Below, piece after piece: positions 53,529 through 63,862 of a stretch of DNA of 64,000 bases. Every line of letters begins with the position of its first letter. Positions within the stretch are counted from its first letter, which is position 1. The stretch spans positions 1,746,001 through 1,810,000 of the forward strand of contig CP114483.1 in assembly GCA_027186245.1 (NCBI GenBank). Direction: 5' to 3'. The position numbers and the translations under genes were made by a program. Below the pieces are notes generated by a model. The model was not told the origin of the DNA, ran no database searches, and saw only the letters and a program-made list of their open reading frames with translations. This DNA is from Coriaria nepalensis. Its lineage: Eukaryota > Streptophyta > Magnoliopsida > Cucurbitales > Coriariaceae.

Positions 53529-55784
53529 TTATTCATGCTTTTGAAGGAATTCTCTGGTTAGAAAGTATGGGAGAAAGTTTGATTCTCCTTTGATATACTC
53601 AATTTCGAAGTCGAAGACAGACAGAATCCCTTGCCACCTTGCAACAATTTGCTTAGAGACTAAGGCCTGGACGTCTTTAAATATGATATATTTGGCAGCC
53701 TTGCAGTCAACTCTGACCAGAAATCTTTTATTTACCAGATCGGGGTCAAATTTTTTAATGCACAGGATTATGGACAATATTTCCTTTTTTACTGTAGAAT
53801 AGTTATGTTGGGCCCTTTTCCAAACTCATGAAGCGAATCTTACTAAGCTTTCCTTGCCCTCTATTCGCTGCTTTAGAATACCACCGAAACCTAATTCTGA
53901 TGTGTCGGTTTCCACAATCTTGAAGGCCTCTGGATGGGCCAGATTGAAACATGGGAGCTCCTCGGCCTGTAACTTAATTTTATGGACTGACTCAGTACAT
54001 TCCTTAGTCCATTTTGAGGGTTTTTTGCGTAACCTAGCGAACAATGGCTTACTATCCCTTGCCAAGTCCTTATAGAAGTCTGCTATGTAATTTAGACTTC
54101 CTACAAACCGTTGAAGTTGGGTCTCTTCTAGGATGACGTCTGGGAACTTTTCTGCGAATACGATTGCCCTTTGTATTGGTACTATAGTATTCTTTTCAAT
54201 GGTATGTCCTAGAAATCTAATCCGAGTTTGGAATAGACTTACTTTCCTGGCGGATGCTGCCAAACCCGCCCGCTTCATCGTGCTTAGGAATATTCCCATA
54301 TGTTTAAAGTGTTGATCTATTGAATCAGAAAAAACCAACACGTCGTCAATGTAAACTATGATGAAATCTCCAAAAGAGTTAAATACCTCGTTCATGATGT
54401 TCTGGTATTCTGATGGAGCATTTTTTAGTCCAAATGGCATGACATTCCATTCGAAGTGTCCAAAGGGAACCGTGAAGGCCGTTTTATATCGGTCTTGTTC
54501 TCAAATCTGTATTTTCCAGTAGCCAGACTTCATATCAAATTTTGAAAATATTATGGCGGCAAAGAGTCGGTTTAGCAGATCCCTTTTATTAGGGATGTGA
54601 TATCTAATCCCTTTTCTTGACGTAAAAGGTCGTACAGCTCCAAGGACTATAACTTTTTCTGATGAGCCCCTTAGCTAGGAGGTCCTCAATCTCCCTTTTA
54701 CAGATTGCCACCAGTTCTGCATTCATGGAGGCAGGATGAGCCTTGGTGGGAATGCTTTTTTCCTTGAAGTCATGCTCGTAGGGCAAGCTAACTTCATGCT
54801 GTTTCCTTCCCCAAAAGGCGTTGGGCACTTCTGAGAAAATCTCATTCTTTATTTTTATTTCAAGGTCATGAATCCTTGTTTGTATTTTAGGGGTCTTCAG
54901 GAGGGTCTCAATTCTCCTGGTGGTGGCTTCTTCTTGAAGAGAGAGAAGGAACTTTTCCTTATGTTTTAACTGAGATTTTACTACATTAATATTGTGGTAC
55001 CTTGGCCTATGAGAAAAATTGAAGTTAAGCTTGTGGCATTGGATTTCTGCGACTATCCCTTCATTATTTATTTGTTGAATGGGGTAAAGCATGTGTAGGA
55101 AAGGATTTCCTAGTATGATTCCTTGCAACAAATCGTTTACCATTATAAAGGGCATTTCCAAACAGATACCACCCTTGTAGATGGCTGCCTTAGACAGCTT
55201 ATATTCTAACAGTAGCTTAGTGCTGTTGGTGGTATTCAGCACTTTTGTCATTTTTAAAAAGTATTTCAAGGGGATTATTCCCTCGTTTATACAGTTTAGG
55301 TCTGCCCCTGAGTCTATTAGGGCCTCGATTTTTAGGGTAAATTCTCTATTGACGACCAGGGTCACAGGGGAGTACCATTTCTGGCTAATTACTCTGTCTA
55401 CCTCATTTATCTAGATATATTCTTTTCCGGAATGAATAGCCATTACTTCTCCTTCTCTAACGTCCTCCTCTTGCTCTTCTATCCTTCCTGGGAGAGGTTC
55501 CCAGTGAATGTCTTCTTTTGGGGAGGACGAAGTACTGTCAAAGTTGCGAAGGTTGTCTATTGCTTCTAAGTCGGTCACCCTTTGCCTTAGATCTTTGACC
55601 TCAGCCTTTAATCTCTTTATTTCTTCCTTAAGATCTTCTAGGAAGTTTCCCTTTCTGCGGTCAACCCCTTTGGCTCATCGTGCCTTCGCTGAATCTCGGA
55701 TATGGAATATCTCATGGTAGAGGTGCTTTCCTCGATTCTATCTTCTAGTTGGGATTTTTCCCCTCTTGAGTTGCTGTGCACCAA
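53529..55784 (-). pseudogene. Caulimovirid coiled coil/protease/RT/RNase H (shorter unit)
   Basis: A coiled-coil region (about 55,510-55,720) is followed by the protease frame 54604-55365, in which the retropepsin D-S-G-A motif is still present. RT/RNase H frame 53826-54440 has YIDD and DTS. The RNase H tail is at 53529-53777, with a DCKAAK context. The joins are broken by the deletion near 54,612 and by other stops. Confidence 0.8.
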
Positions 55785-56310
55785 TCATTAAATTAATAAT
55801 CGAAATCGGAATCGGAATCATAGTAGCATTCGAAAATGCTGAAAGCATAATCCACTTCACCTGAAGGCGCCAAGGTCGCCGTTCTTTCAGCTGCCCAAGT
55901 GAAAGATGCGCCAATATTCCGATGCGTTGTTTTTTTCTTTTCTTTGGCGGAAACATCCTGACAAGTCATTTCTTTTTTTTGGCTGGAAACATGACGCCGG
56001 GTTGTAATTTTTTTTTTTGGCCGGAAACATGACGACGGGTTGTCATCTCTTTTTTTTTTTTTGGCTGCAAACATGATGGCAGGTTGTTATTTCTTTTTTT
56101 TTTTTCGGCGGAAACACGATGACGAGGAGTTTCATTATTTTTTAGGTGGGGAATATTTTGATTAGTTGATGATGAACAGGATATTGAGAGTGTCGAGACG
56201 CATTGTGAGCTCACCACATAATTGATCTGAGATGCTACAACTTCACTGTACGTCACAGCTGGAGGCATGATCATCTGGCAGAGGATACGACTAATAGAAC
56301 ACATTCAGTG
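55785..56310 (-). repeat. Lysine-rich minisatellite and flanking frame
   Basis: Five imperfect units begin at about 55946, 55981, 56019, 56063 and 56107 (35 to 44 bp; core GGCnGGAAACAtGA plus a T-run on the + strand). On the minus strand three overlapping frames read repeats such as FPAKKKK and HVSGQKKK. The T-runs change length, so the frame drifts between units. I recognise no family. Viral homology stops at 55,784 and the degenerate Copia begins after 56,600, so its origin is unclear. Confidence 0.55.
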
Positions 56311-56599
56311 AGTATTGATTGCATCATATACAGCAAGGGGTTCAGGGGACCTTGTTTATAATCTCAGCCCGTCCGATTTCCATAAAAAATAAAATCCAAA
56401 AATATTACTTTATGATTTTGCTTTAATAAAGTCTTTGCTTTTAATAAAGTCTCTGCTTTAATAAAGTCTTTCCTTCCTTCACTAAAGTCTTTTCTTTAAT
56501 GTAGTTAGTTCCTTCTTTAGTAATCAAGCTCCGCCTTCCATGAAAAATAACCTCGAACATTTTACCACTTCGGCAAGGGACTGGGGATCATGGTTAGTG
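56311..56599. repeat. AAAGTC-rich short tandem repeat region
   Basis: About 56,420-56,500 has four loose units of roughly 18 bp containing TTTAATAAAGTCT. This may be decayed LTR sequence of the neighbouring minus-strand Copia element, but no matching copy was found on its other side. Confidence 0.4.
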
Positions 56600-59382
56600 T
56601 TGTTATGGTTTATCTGGCAGGGAAGTTAAGTGAAAAGGGAGGAAAATTGAATTGGTTTCAAGACACTTTGAATAAGAACCATTTGAGTAAGTATTACTGG
56701 TTATTGACTGTAAAACTCTATAAAAGTCTGTTGTACCATGTTCTACAGGCTGTTTGAGGTTATAAATGGCTTTTTTCAACTTGCAAACTCTCTCTTCATT
56801 GCCCTTCACTTCAAAATCTTCATTTTGTTTAACATATACTTCATATTGCTGTGGTATCCAATCTAGCATGTTTAATATAAGCCAACAAGTAGTATTATGG
56901 TATTTAATCTGGCAACAAGAACTAAAGTGTCCATGTAGTCCACCTCATATTTCTGTAAATACTTTTTCACTAACAATCTTGCTTTAAATTTATTGATGAA
57001 ATTATCAACATAGAGTTTGAGCTTGTATATCCACTTAAAATCAATGATCTTCTTCTTTTCAAACTTGTCAACTAGAATCCAAGTTTGATTCTTGTTAACT
57101 GTTCTCAACTCCCTATCCATGGCTTTCCTCGTATTTTGATTTCCATAAGCCTCTTTCATAACACCTAAGCTTTACTATAGCAACATTATCCACTCGGTAG
57201 ATTTCATTCAAATTTTTGAATTTAGGATTGAAATGTTCAGAATCTGAATCTTCATCAGATTTTAGAGATGAGGTTAAAATTTGGTCATGATCACCAATCT
57301 CTATCAACTCTTCACTGTTAGATTCTTCCTGCCAATTGAAAATGGCATGTTCGTCCATTGTGAGGTCTTTGCATTTGGAATATACACCATATAACCTTGA
57401 AATATTGCTACTTGGAGTATACACCTATAACTTTTATTGTCAGCCTCATAACCTATCATAAATCCCTTCTTAACCTTGATAGAGAGATTGTCTCTTCTGA
57501 CTTCTGGCATGTGATTAAAGCAAACTAATTCAAACACATTGAGATAGGAAACACTTGGTTTTCTGAGATGCCAAGCTTCATAGGGAGTTTTGTCCTCTAC
57601 TATTTTAGTTAGCAAAATGTTTAGTAAATACACTGCAGTGTTTGCAGCTTCTGCCCAAAACCTTATTGGGACCCTTTTTTCTACCATTAAACTTTTAACG
57701 CTCTCCATGATAGTTATATTTCTTCTTTTTGAAACCCCATTCTGCTGTGAAGTGTGGAGAATTGTGAGTTGATGTCTGATTCCATGTTCTTCACATAATT
57801 TTTAAAATAATGTTGAGGTGTATTCACTTCAATTGTCTGACCGCAAAGTCTTTATCTTCATCCTACTTTGAGTCTCTACATATTTCATGAACTTCACAAA
57901 GTTCCCAAACACTTCAGATTTTTTCCTTCATGAATGCAATCTAGCAGAATATGGACTAGTCATCAATAAAGGTGACATAATACTTACTTCCATTGAGTGA
58001 AGCTTCTTTTATTGGCCCACACACATCAGAATGTATCATTTCAAATATTTCTTTGGCTCTGTAAGCTTAGTTCTTGGGAAAATACATCATTTTTTAGTTT
58101 TCTCATTTAACAGCTCTCACAAATTTGGTTCAGTGCTTGCACCATTAGAAGGTGTTCCACCATCTCCTTTGCTTTCAATTTCTATATGACCTTATGATCA
58201 GAGTAACCAAGCCTCTTATGCCAAATCCAAGACTTATCTGATTTTCACATCAAAGCATGATTGATCCCACTGTAAAGCTATTTTGTATAATAGGAACCCT
58301 AGCTACTTCATTCTTGCTAGAGTTTATTATAGCACAATTGTTGTTCTCAACTATCAGAGTGAAACCACTTTTTATGAGCTGACCAACACTTATCAAGAGA
58401 ACGTTTGAAATCAATGTTGAACCCTTCTTGGTTTTGACAAGAATAATACTCATTCCTTTTGCTTTAACTGTATCTTCATTTCTAACTATAATGGTGGTTG
58501 AAAATGTAATTTCAAGCTTCTTGAATAGACTCTCATCCCGAGTCATATGGCTGGTGCATCCACTCTCAATAAGTCATTTGTTATTAGATTTACTTTTGAT
58601 AGATTCTTTGCCATATATAAAAACTCTTCCTTATCAACTTTATTTGCTGCATTCCCTTGTTCATTATCATCTAGAGCTTTGTTCTTCTCATTCTTCTTCT
58701 TATTACAATCCTCTTTATATGATCAAATAGTTTGTAATAGTAGCACTGTGGTCTTTCCCTCCAATAGCAATTATTTTCTGTGTGATTCTTTCTCTTGCAG
58801 ATAGAGTAAAGAGGATGCTTCTTCTTCTCTGAATTGCTCGATCTAGATGTGATGCTCCCTTAATACTTCTTCCAAGGTTTAGACTTATGTTTAGCTTGGA
58901 AAGCTCCTTCTACTTCTTTATCTTTCTTCTTGGCATGTCTTGATTCATTTGCTTCTAAGGAGCATGTTAACTCTGACAGAGTTAAAGAGCCAAGGTCTTT
59001 ACTTTCCTTTATTGCATCTATTTTAGCATCAAACTAAGATGTCACAACTTGTCCTCTATTCTAGATTAAATGATGGCCAAGGCTTTGAAGTTGTTTTGCC
59101 TATCTATCTCTTACTGTGTGATTTGTTCAAGGCTGTAGTTCACATCTTCTACAGGTGGTTCATAGCCATTTTCCATTGACTCCCAAAGACCATGACTATG
59201 CATATGGTGGTCATCTTGGCTGCCATAGCTGATATGCTTATCATTAAAGACTAGAGGTGAAAGCATATTGACACTTTAGTTAGGGGCCATTCTATTTGCT
59301 TGCTTGTGGTTTGGAAATTGACAGTAAGTGAAAATGGCTTGAAATATTAATTAGGATATACTCTAACTGTGCTATGATACCA
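56600..59382 (-). mobile_element. Degenerate Ty1/Copia element
   Basis: Read on the minus strand from a primer-site-like TGGTATCATAGC (59371-59382), the remains appear in Copia order. They are gag zinc-knuckle traces (about 58,720-58,800), a protease/pre-integrase piece (58250-58546), an integrase C-terminal piece (57304-57708, with FWAEAANTAVYLLNILLTK) and an RT piece (56872-57159, NQTWILVDKFEKKKIIDFKW). A second RT piece is at 56603-56869 (FEVKGNEERVCKLKKAIYNL). Every part is frameshifted. No pair of LTRs is seen; the 5' LTR should lie at about 59,383-59,733, where the younger element starts. Confidence 0.75.
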
Positions 59383-59733
59383 TATAAGAATTAGAAAAGA
59401 ACCATTAAGTTATCACTTTGCTTGCTTCTAAACCAAAGCAAAAAATAGAGGAAGAAATCAATGAACTAGAAAATCTTCATTTTTATAACCGAACAATGCT
59501 TTTTAGTACATCAACATGATATACATCGTACAAGAGAATGATACCAACATTAAATACATGAAAGAACATCAACACACCTTAAAAGAAGATTCAAACAACT
59601 CTTACAATCAAAGGAATGGTCTAAACCAAAAAAAAAAAAAATGTAAAAATACTCAAAAACTTCTCCATTGTAATCATGCCTTCACTTGCACTTCCGACAT
59701 TTTATAAACATGATATCAAATTGAATCGGACTG
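59383..59733. other. Flank between two Copia elements
   Basis: AT-rich sequence immediately upstream (minus sense) of the older element's primer site, so it may be that element's 5' LTR. It ends in the target site of the plus-strand element. Confidence 0.35.
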
Positions 59734-59738
59734 ATTTC
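59734..59738 (+). repeat. Left target-site duplication of plus-strand Copia
   Basis: ATTTC, identical to 62599-62603. Confidence 0.85.
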
Positions 59739-60423
59739 TGTTGGACTTTTTCCTTTGGCTAAAGTGAAATAGATTAAAGACCCAAAGCCCAAAAAATATT
59801 TAATAAATGCAATTAAATGCATCCCACATTGGAAAGGGAGAAACATTTTCAAGCATTTATAAGTAATTGCAAATAGTAAATATTTGTAATAATAACTAAG
59901 CATTGGGGTTTGGCTGAGACTCGCACGCGCGCGCGCGGCGTGGGCGTGAGGCGTGAGGCGTGAGGCGTGAGGCGCTTTTGGCGCTTATTAGGCGCACTTG
60001 GCACTTGCGGTGGTTGATCGACTACTTCAACGTTTGACAGTTAAAACGGTTAGTTACCGTTAGAGTTTGAATTTCAGGAATTCAAATATCTGACTGTTAA
60101 AGCAGTTAAACTGTTTTAAACAAAGAAGTGTGACTGTTTGCGAAACAGTATACTGTTTCACGAACATGTGCCAAAATTTGCCTATAAATAAGAGAAACCT
60201 GAAGAGAACAAAAGACCAATCTTCTTCTCAGTTTTCGTACTGTCAGAAACCGAATATATTCCATAACAAAATTTCACTGTTGCTTGTGATCTTTTGTAAA
60301 GGCTTGTCATATCCCGAAAACTATTTTCACAGTAACCTAAAGCAATCTGGGAGGGTGAAAATATCATTTTTTGGAAAACGTATCTGTTACGTGTTTTAAG
60401 TCTTGATCCATTTAATTTCAACA
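59739..60423 (+). repeat. 5' LTR of plus-strand Copia element
   Basis: 685 bp with perfect TGTTG/CAACA ends. U3 contains a (CG)n patch (about 59,921-59,938) and five tandem GGCGTGA-like heptamers (about 59,938-59,975). A TATAAATA at 60183-60190 is the likely promoter. The last 50 bases match the 3' LTR remnant with one difference. Confidence 0.85.
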
Positions 60424-60444
60424 ATCAAAAAACGATATTCTGCA

Positions 60445-61356
60445 ATGGAGACCGAGACTGCTGTTTCAACCATAAAGCTGATGAACCAGGATCTTGTGAG
60501 GCTTGATCGATTTGATGGATCAAACTTCATACGATGGAAAGACAAACTGAAGTTCTTGCTTACTGCCTTGAAGATCTATTACATACTGGATCCTAACCTT
60601 CAACCACTTCCAGAATCCTCTCCAGATGATACCGAAGAGATCAAAGCAGCGAAACTGAAAAGGGACGAGGATGCAATTATGTGTCGGGGACACATTCTGA
60701 ATGCTCTATCTGACCGTCTGTTCGATCTCTATATAAATACAAAGTCTGCAAAGGAAATCTGGAATGCGTTGGAGAACACGTACAAGGCAGAAGAGGAAGG
60801 TACTAAAAAATTCTTAATATCTGAGTATTTTAACTTTAAAATGCTTGATGGAAAACCTCTCTTAGATCAGATTCATGATTTACAAGTTATTGTTAATAAA
60901 CTTGTTGCTGTAAAAGTCATACTTCCTGAAATTTTTCAAGTTGGTGCTATAATTGCTAAGCTGCCATCTAGTTGGAAAAGTTACAGGAAGAAGATTCTTC
61001 ATAATAACGAAGATTACTCTTTGGAAGAGGTTAAAAAGCATCTACGTATTGAGGAAGAATCTCGGACTAGTGACAAGAAAGCGGAGGAAACCGATATCGG
61101 TACCTCAAAGGCCAATGTTGTAGAAAGGCCTAGCCATCCTAAGGGCAAAAATCACAAAACGAATTTTCTTGGTCCGAAGAGGGATCAAGGAAAATTCAAA
61201 ACTGACAAGAAAAAGGGTGCTTGTTTTGTTTGTAGCAAATCTGGGCATTTTGCTCGTGATTGCAGATTCAGAAAGAAACAAAACGAGAATGGCAAAGTGA
61301 ATGCCGTACATGAGGAGATCATCGCTACTGTGAGCGAGATCAATGCTATCCAATGA
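60445..61356 (+). CDS. Copia Gag (nucleocapsid) protein
   Basis: 303 codons from an ATG 21 bp after the LTR. The order is typical: an N-terminal DRFDGSNFIRWKDKLKFLL region, the UBN2/gag core with AKEIWNALENTYKAEEEG, and a basic hinge. A perfect CCHC knuckle follows (CFVCSKSGHFARDC, C-x2-C-x4-H-x4-C). It would form the virus-like particle in the cytoplasm. No break is seen within gag. The frame ends in TGA (61354-61356), but the same frame reopens at once as pol, so the stop is probably a mutation in a Gag-Pol frame. The usual primer site between LTR and gag is not recognisable. Confidence 0.88.
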   Translation: METETAVSTIKLMNQDLVRLDRFDGSNFIRWKDKLKFLLTALKIYYILDPNLQPLPESSPDDTEEIKAAKLKRDEDAIMCRGHILNALSDRLFDLYINTKSAKEIWNALENTYKAEEEGTKKFLISEYFNFKMLDGKPLLDQIHDLQVIVNKLVAVKVILPEIFQVGAIIAKLPSSWKSYRKKILHNNEDYSLEEVKKHLRIEEESRTSDKKAEETDIGTSKANVVERPSHPKGKNHKTNFLGPKRDQGKFKTDKKKGACFVCSKSGHFARDCRFRKKQNENGKVNAVHEEIIATVSEINAIQ

Positions 61357-62400
61357 AAAGTTCAAGGATGGTGGTACGATACTTGTGCAACTGTGCACGT
61401 TTCCTATGACAGATCACTGTTCAAGACTTTTGATGAAGTCAGAAATGGACAAGAGATTCAAATGGGAAATGAAGGTCGTTCCAAGGTACTTGGCAAAGGA
61501 AGCATTGAAGTGATCTTCACCTCTGGTAAAAAGATCACCCTAGCAAATGTTTTGTATGTTCCTGATATGAACAGGAATCTGATTAGTGGTGATTTGTTAG
61601 GGAAACCCGGAATCAAATCTGTTTATGAATCCGGGAAGTTGATTTTGTCAAAAAATGGCTCTTTCATTGGAAATGGTTATTCTAGTGATGGGATGGTGAA
61701 ACTATGTACTATTGACAATGATGTTAATAATAAAAATGCTAGTAGTTCTGTTTATATGATTGATTTAAATTCTATTTCATTGTGGCATGGTAGACTTACA
61801 CATATAGGCATTAGTACCATTAACAAAATTATTAAATGTGGCCTAATATCATGTGATACTAGTAATTTCGAAAAATGTGAAATATGCACTAAATCAAAAA
61901 TGGTTAAGAAGCCTTTTCATAGTGTTGAAAGGTCATCTCAACTATTGGATTTAGTACATAGTGATTTATGTGAATTGAATGGCATCTTAACAAGAGGAGG
62001 TAAAAGATATTTTGTAACTTTTATAGATGATTGTTCTAGATATACTTATGTTTATTTACTTAAACATAAAGATGAAACATTCATTGCATTTAAAAATTAT
62101 AAGGCCGAAGTTGAAAATCAACTAGGAAGAAAGATTAAGATCTTAAGAAGTGATGGGGGTGGAGAATATTTCTCAAATGAATTTTCTGCATTTTGTGAAG
62201 AGCATGGTATAATACACCAATGCTCTGCCCCTTTCACACCTCAACAAAATGGTTTAGCCGAGAGAAAAAACAGAACATTTCTTGAAATGACTAATGCTAT
62301 GTTGTTGAATGCAAAATTACCTAACAATTTGTGGGGAGAAGCTATTTTAGGTGCATGTCACATTCTTAACAGGATTCCTTTGAAGAAGAATGTTAGGTAA
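61357..62400 (+). pseudogene. Copia Pol: protease, pre-integrase and integrase, 3'-truncated
   Basis: In the same frame as gag after the TGA. The protease site reads D-T-C (WWYDTCAT) instead of D-T-G, so it should be inactive. Pre-integrase follows with WHGRLTHIGI and CEIC, the HHCC zinc site. The integrase core keeps HSDLCELNG, FIDDCSRYTYVYLLKHK, LRSDGGGEY and FTPQQNGLAERKNRT with the D,D-35-E acids. The frame stops at 62398-62400 just after NRIPLKKNVR, where Copia homology ends. RT and RNase H are lost. Confidence 0.85.
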
Positions 62401-62405
62401 TTTTA

Positions 62406-62530
62406 GGCCGTTTTATATCGGTCTTGTTCTCAAATCTATATTTGCCAGTAGCCAGACTTTATATCAAATTTTGAAAATATTCTGGCGGCAAGTGTTCTCA
62501 AATCTGTATTTGCCAGTAGCCAGACTTCAT
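62406..62530 (-). pseudogene. Pararetrovirus RT fragment inside the Copia element
   Basis: Positions 62406-62491 match the RT region of both viral units (about 47,030-47,105 and 54,478-54,565). Positions 62493-62530 repeat part of it a second time. Viral sense is minus, opposite to the Copia element. The fragment shares some bases with one unit and some with the other, so its source was a third, related copy. It codes for nothing by itself. Confidence 0.85.
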
Positions 62531-62544
62531 GTCACATGTCACGT

Positions 62545-62598
62545 TTTCTCAAACGTATCTGTTACGTGTTTCAAGTCTTGATCCATTTAATTTCAACA
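62545..62598 (+). repeat. 3' LTR remnant of plus-strand Copia
   Basis: Matches the last 50-odd bases of the 5' LTR, ending TTTCAACA, and is followed directly by the ATTTC duplication. The other 630 bp of the LTR is absent. Confidence 0.85.
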
Positions 62599-62603
62599 AT
62601 TTC
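62599..62603 (+). repeat. Right target-site duplication of plus-strand Copia
   Basis: ATTTC, identical to 59734-59738. Confidence 0.85.
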
Positions 62604-62913
62604 TTCCTTCCAAAACATAAGCATAAAGTCACCAAATCATGAAACTTGTATAATAGAGCAACGTAAAAAAAAGCTCATAAAAAAGTCAACCCTAAAATTG
62701 ATTAAAGCATAAGAAAGCAGCTTCATATATATTCAAACAAGGTCTAGTTCTCAACCAAAGACTGTTTGATAGTACGTACTATGTATTGTACGAATTGTGG
62801 GGTTAATTTAATTTATAAAGTCTGAAGTGTCCCTAGCTTGAGAAATAAAAAGACAATCCATATGGAAAAATGACTTCTATAATTTGAAAGTTGCTCATGA
62901 TAATAATAATATC
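62604..62913. other. Intergenic between Copia element and laccase
   Basis: Probably the laccase 3' UTR and flank. No other feature is seen. Confidence 0.4.
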
Positions 62914-63862
62914 TTAACATTTAGGAAGATCAGTGGGCGGAGGTGGCAACTTCTGATCGGGCCTCTTCCCGTCCAATACAACCCAAGCCATCTTCAAGCC
63001 CCAGCTAGTATGTACTTCAAGGTGGCAGTGCATGAACCATACCCCTGTTTCACATTAAACCTAATATTAATATCCCCTTAACAACATGCAAAATCCATAG
63101 AACGTACGTATATATACTTATTGCAGACTTTACCTGGGTTATCTGCAAGGAACCTTATGGCTACCCCCACCCACCAGACGGAACGCCGATACTATTCCTC
63201 TCAGCTGGATCAATAAGATTGAACTTCTTAGGATCATTGCTCAGGTCGAAATTTCCAATTCCTTGGCCCACCGCGAAGAAATTGAACCCATGCAGGTGAA
63301 GTGGGTGGCTCTGTGCTCCAATAATACTAGTATCCTGCATGACCAGCTCCACGATCGTGTTAAACGACAGGATTACCACCTTTGTCCCCACATTCACCAT
63401 ACTATTATTCGGGGGAGTCCCCGTGTAGTTCAACTTAACCGGCGGGTTGGCAGGGAAATCAGTTGTGTACACGCCTTGTGACTGGTTGAAGAAATGGGCC
63501 TGAAGAATCGCCGTGTTGGGCTGCACGAAGCTCACGTTATTGACCGTCGCTGCTAACCTCATATTATTTGGGCATTGACATGATTGAATCTTCGCGCATG
63601 GGAGTAATCCCAGCCCAACCGTGAAGAAGAAACGCCTATCCACTCTTTGGGACTTTGGCGGGAAATTTAGAGCTCGCTAAGCTACGGATTTTGGATGTGA
63701 ATTTCATGGCAAAAGAGCTGTCATTGAATCTGGACAGTGCTGGTTTTAAAAGTAGTAGTATTTTCTGGTTTGTGTTTGATGATGATTTGTGTTCATATTC
63801 AAGCAATCCGGTGGTCGTGGTATTGTCGAAAGAACCAGGGCCTATCGCGTAAGGCCTCGCGG
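62914..63862 (-). pseudogene. Laccase (multicopper oxidase), 3' part, with two frameshifts
   Basis: The last exon (62914-63044) encodes [19 protein letters not shown] and ends LPKC-stop. The exon before it (63134-63862) encodes the third cupredoxin domain with SHPLHLHGFNFFAVGQG, so the copper-ligand His residues are visible. Two flaws are seen in this exon. Two bases are missing near 63,642, just before the DRRFFFTVGLG part, giving an early stop. Two extra C (+ strand) lie at 63163-63167, after VPSGGW. Earlier exons lie beyond the window. Laccases are secreted and oxidise monolignols and other phenols. Both flaws could be sequence errors; otherwise it is a recent pseudogene. Confidence 0.82.

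Larger units (their letters stand above)
52335..55784 (-). mobile_element. Endogenous pararetrovirus, shorter 5'-truncated unit
   Basis: A second copy, closely similar by eye (roughly 95 per cent) to 45,118-48,415, in the same orientation. It starts at about 55,784 within the coiled-coil region before the protease, so movement and coat parts are absent. It runs through protease, RT, RNase H and a longer second ORF to the shared intergenic region. About 70 bp present in the other unit at about 47,165-47,235 is missing here near 54,612, which shifts the frame. Confidence 0.8.
59739..62598 (+). mobile_element. Ty1/Copia element with chimeric 3' half
   Basis: Full 5' LTR (59739-60423, TGTTG...CAACA), gag, then pol as far as the integrase. 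At about 62,400 Copia coding sequence stops. A pararetrovirus-derived fragment follows (62406-62530), then only the last 50-60 bp of the 3' LTR (about 62,545-62,598). A 5-bp duplication ATTTC lies exactly outside both ends, so these are true insertion ends. Reverse transcriptase, RNase H and most of the 3' LTR are missing. Confidence 0.88.

Noticed and set aside
56107..56140. Direct repeats that could suggest a CRISPR array
   Set aside because: Adjacent imperfect minisatellite units without spacers in a plant genome.
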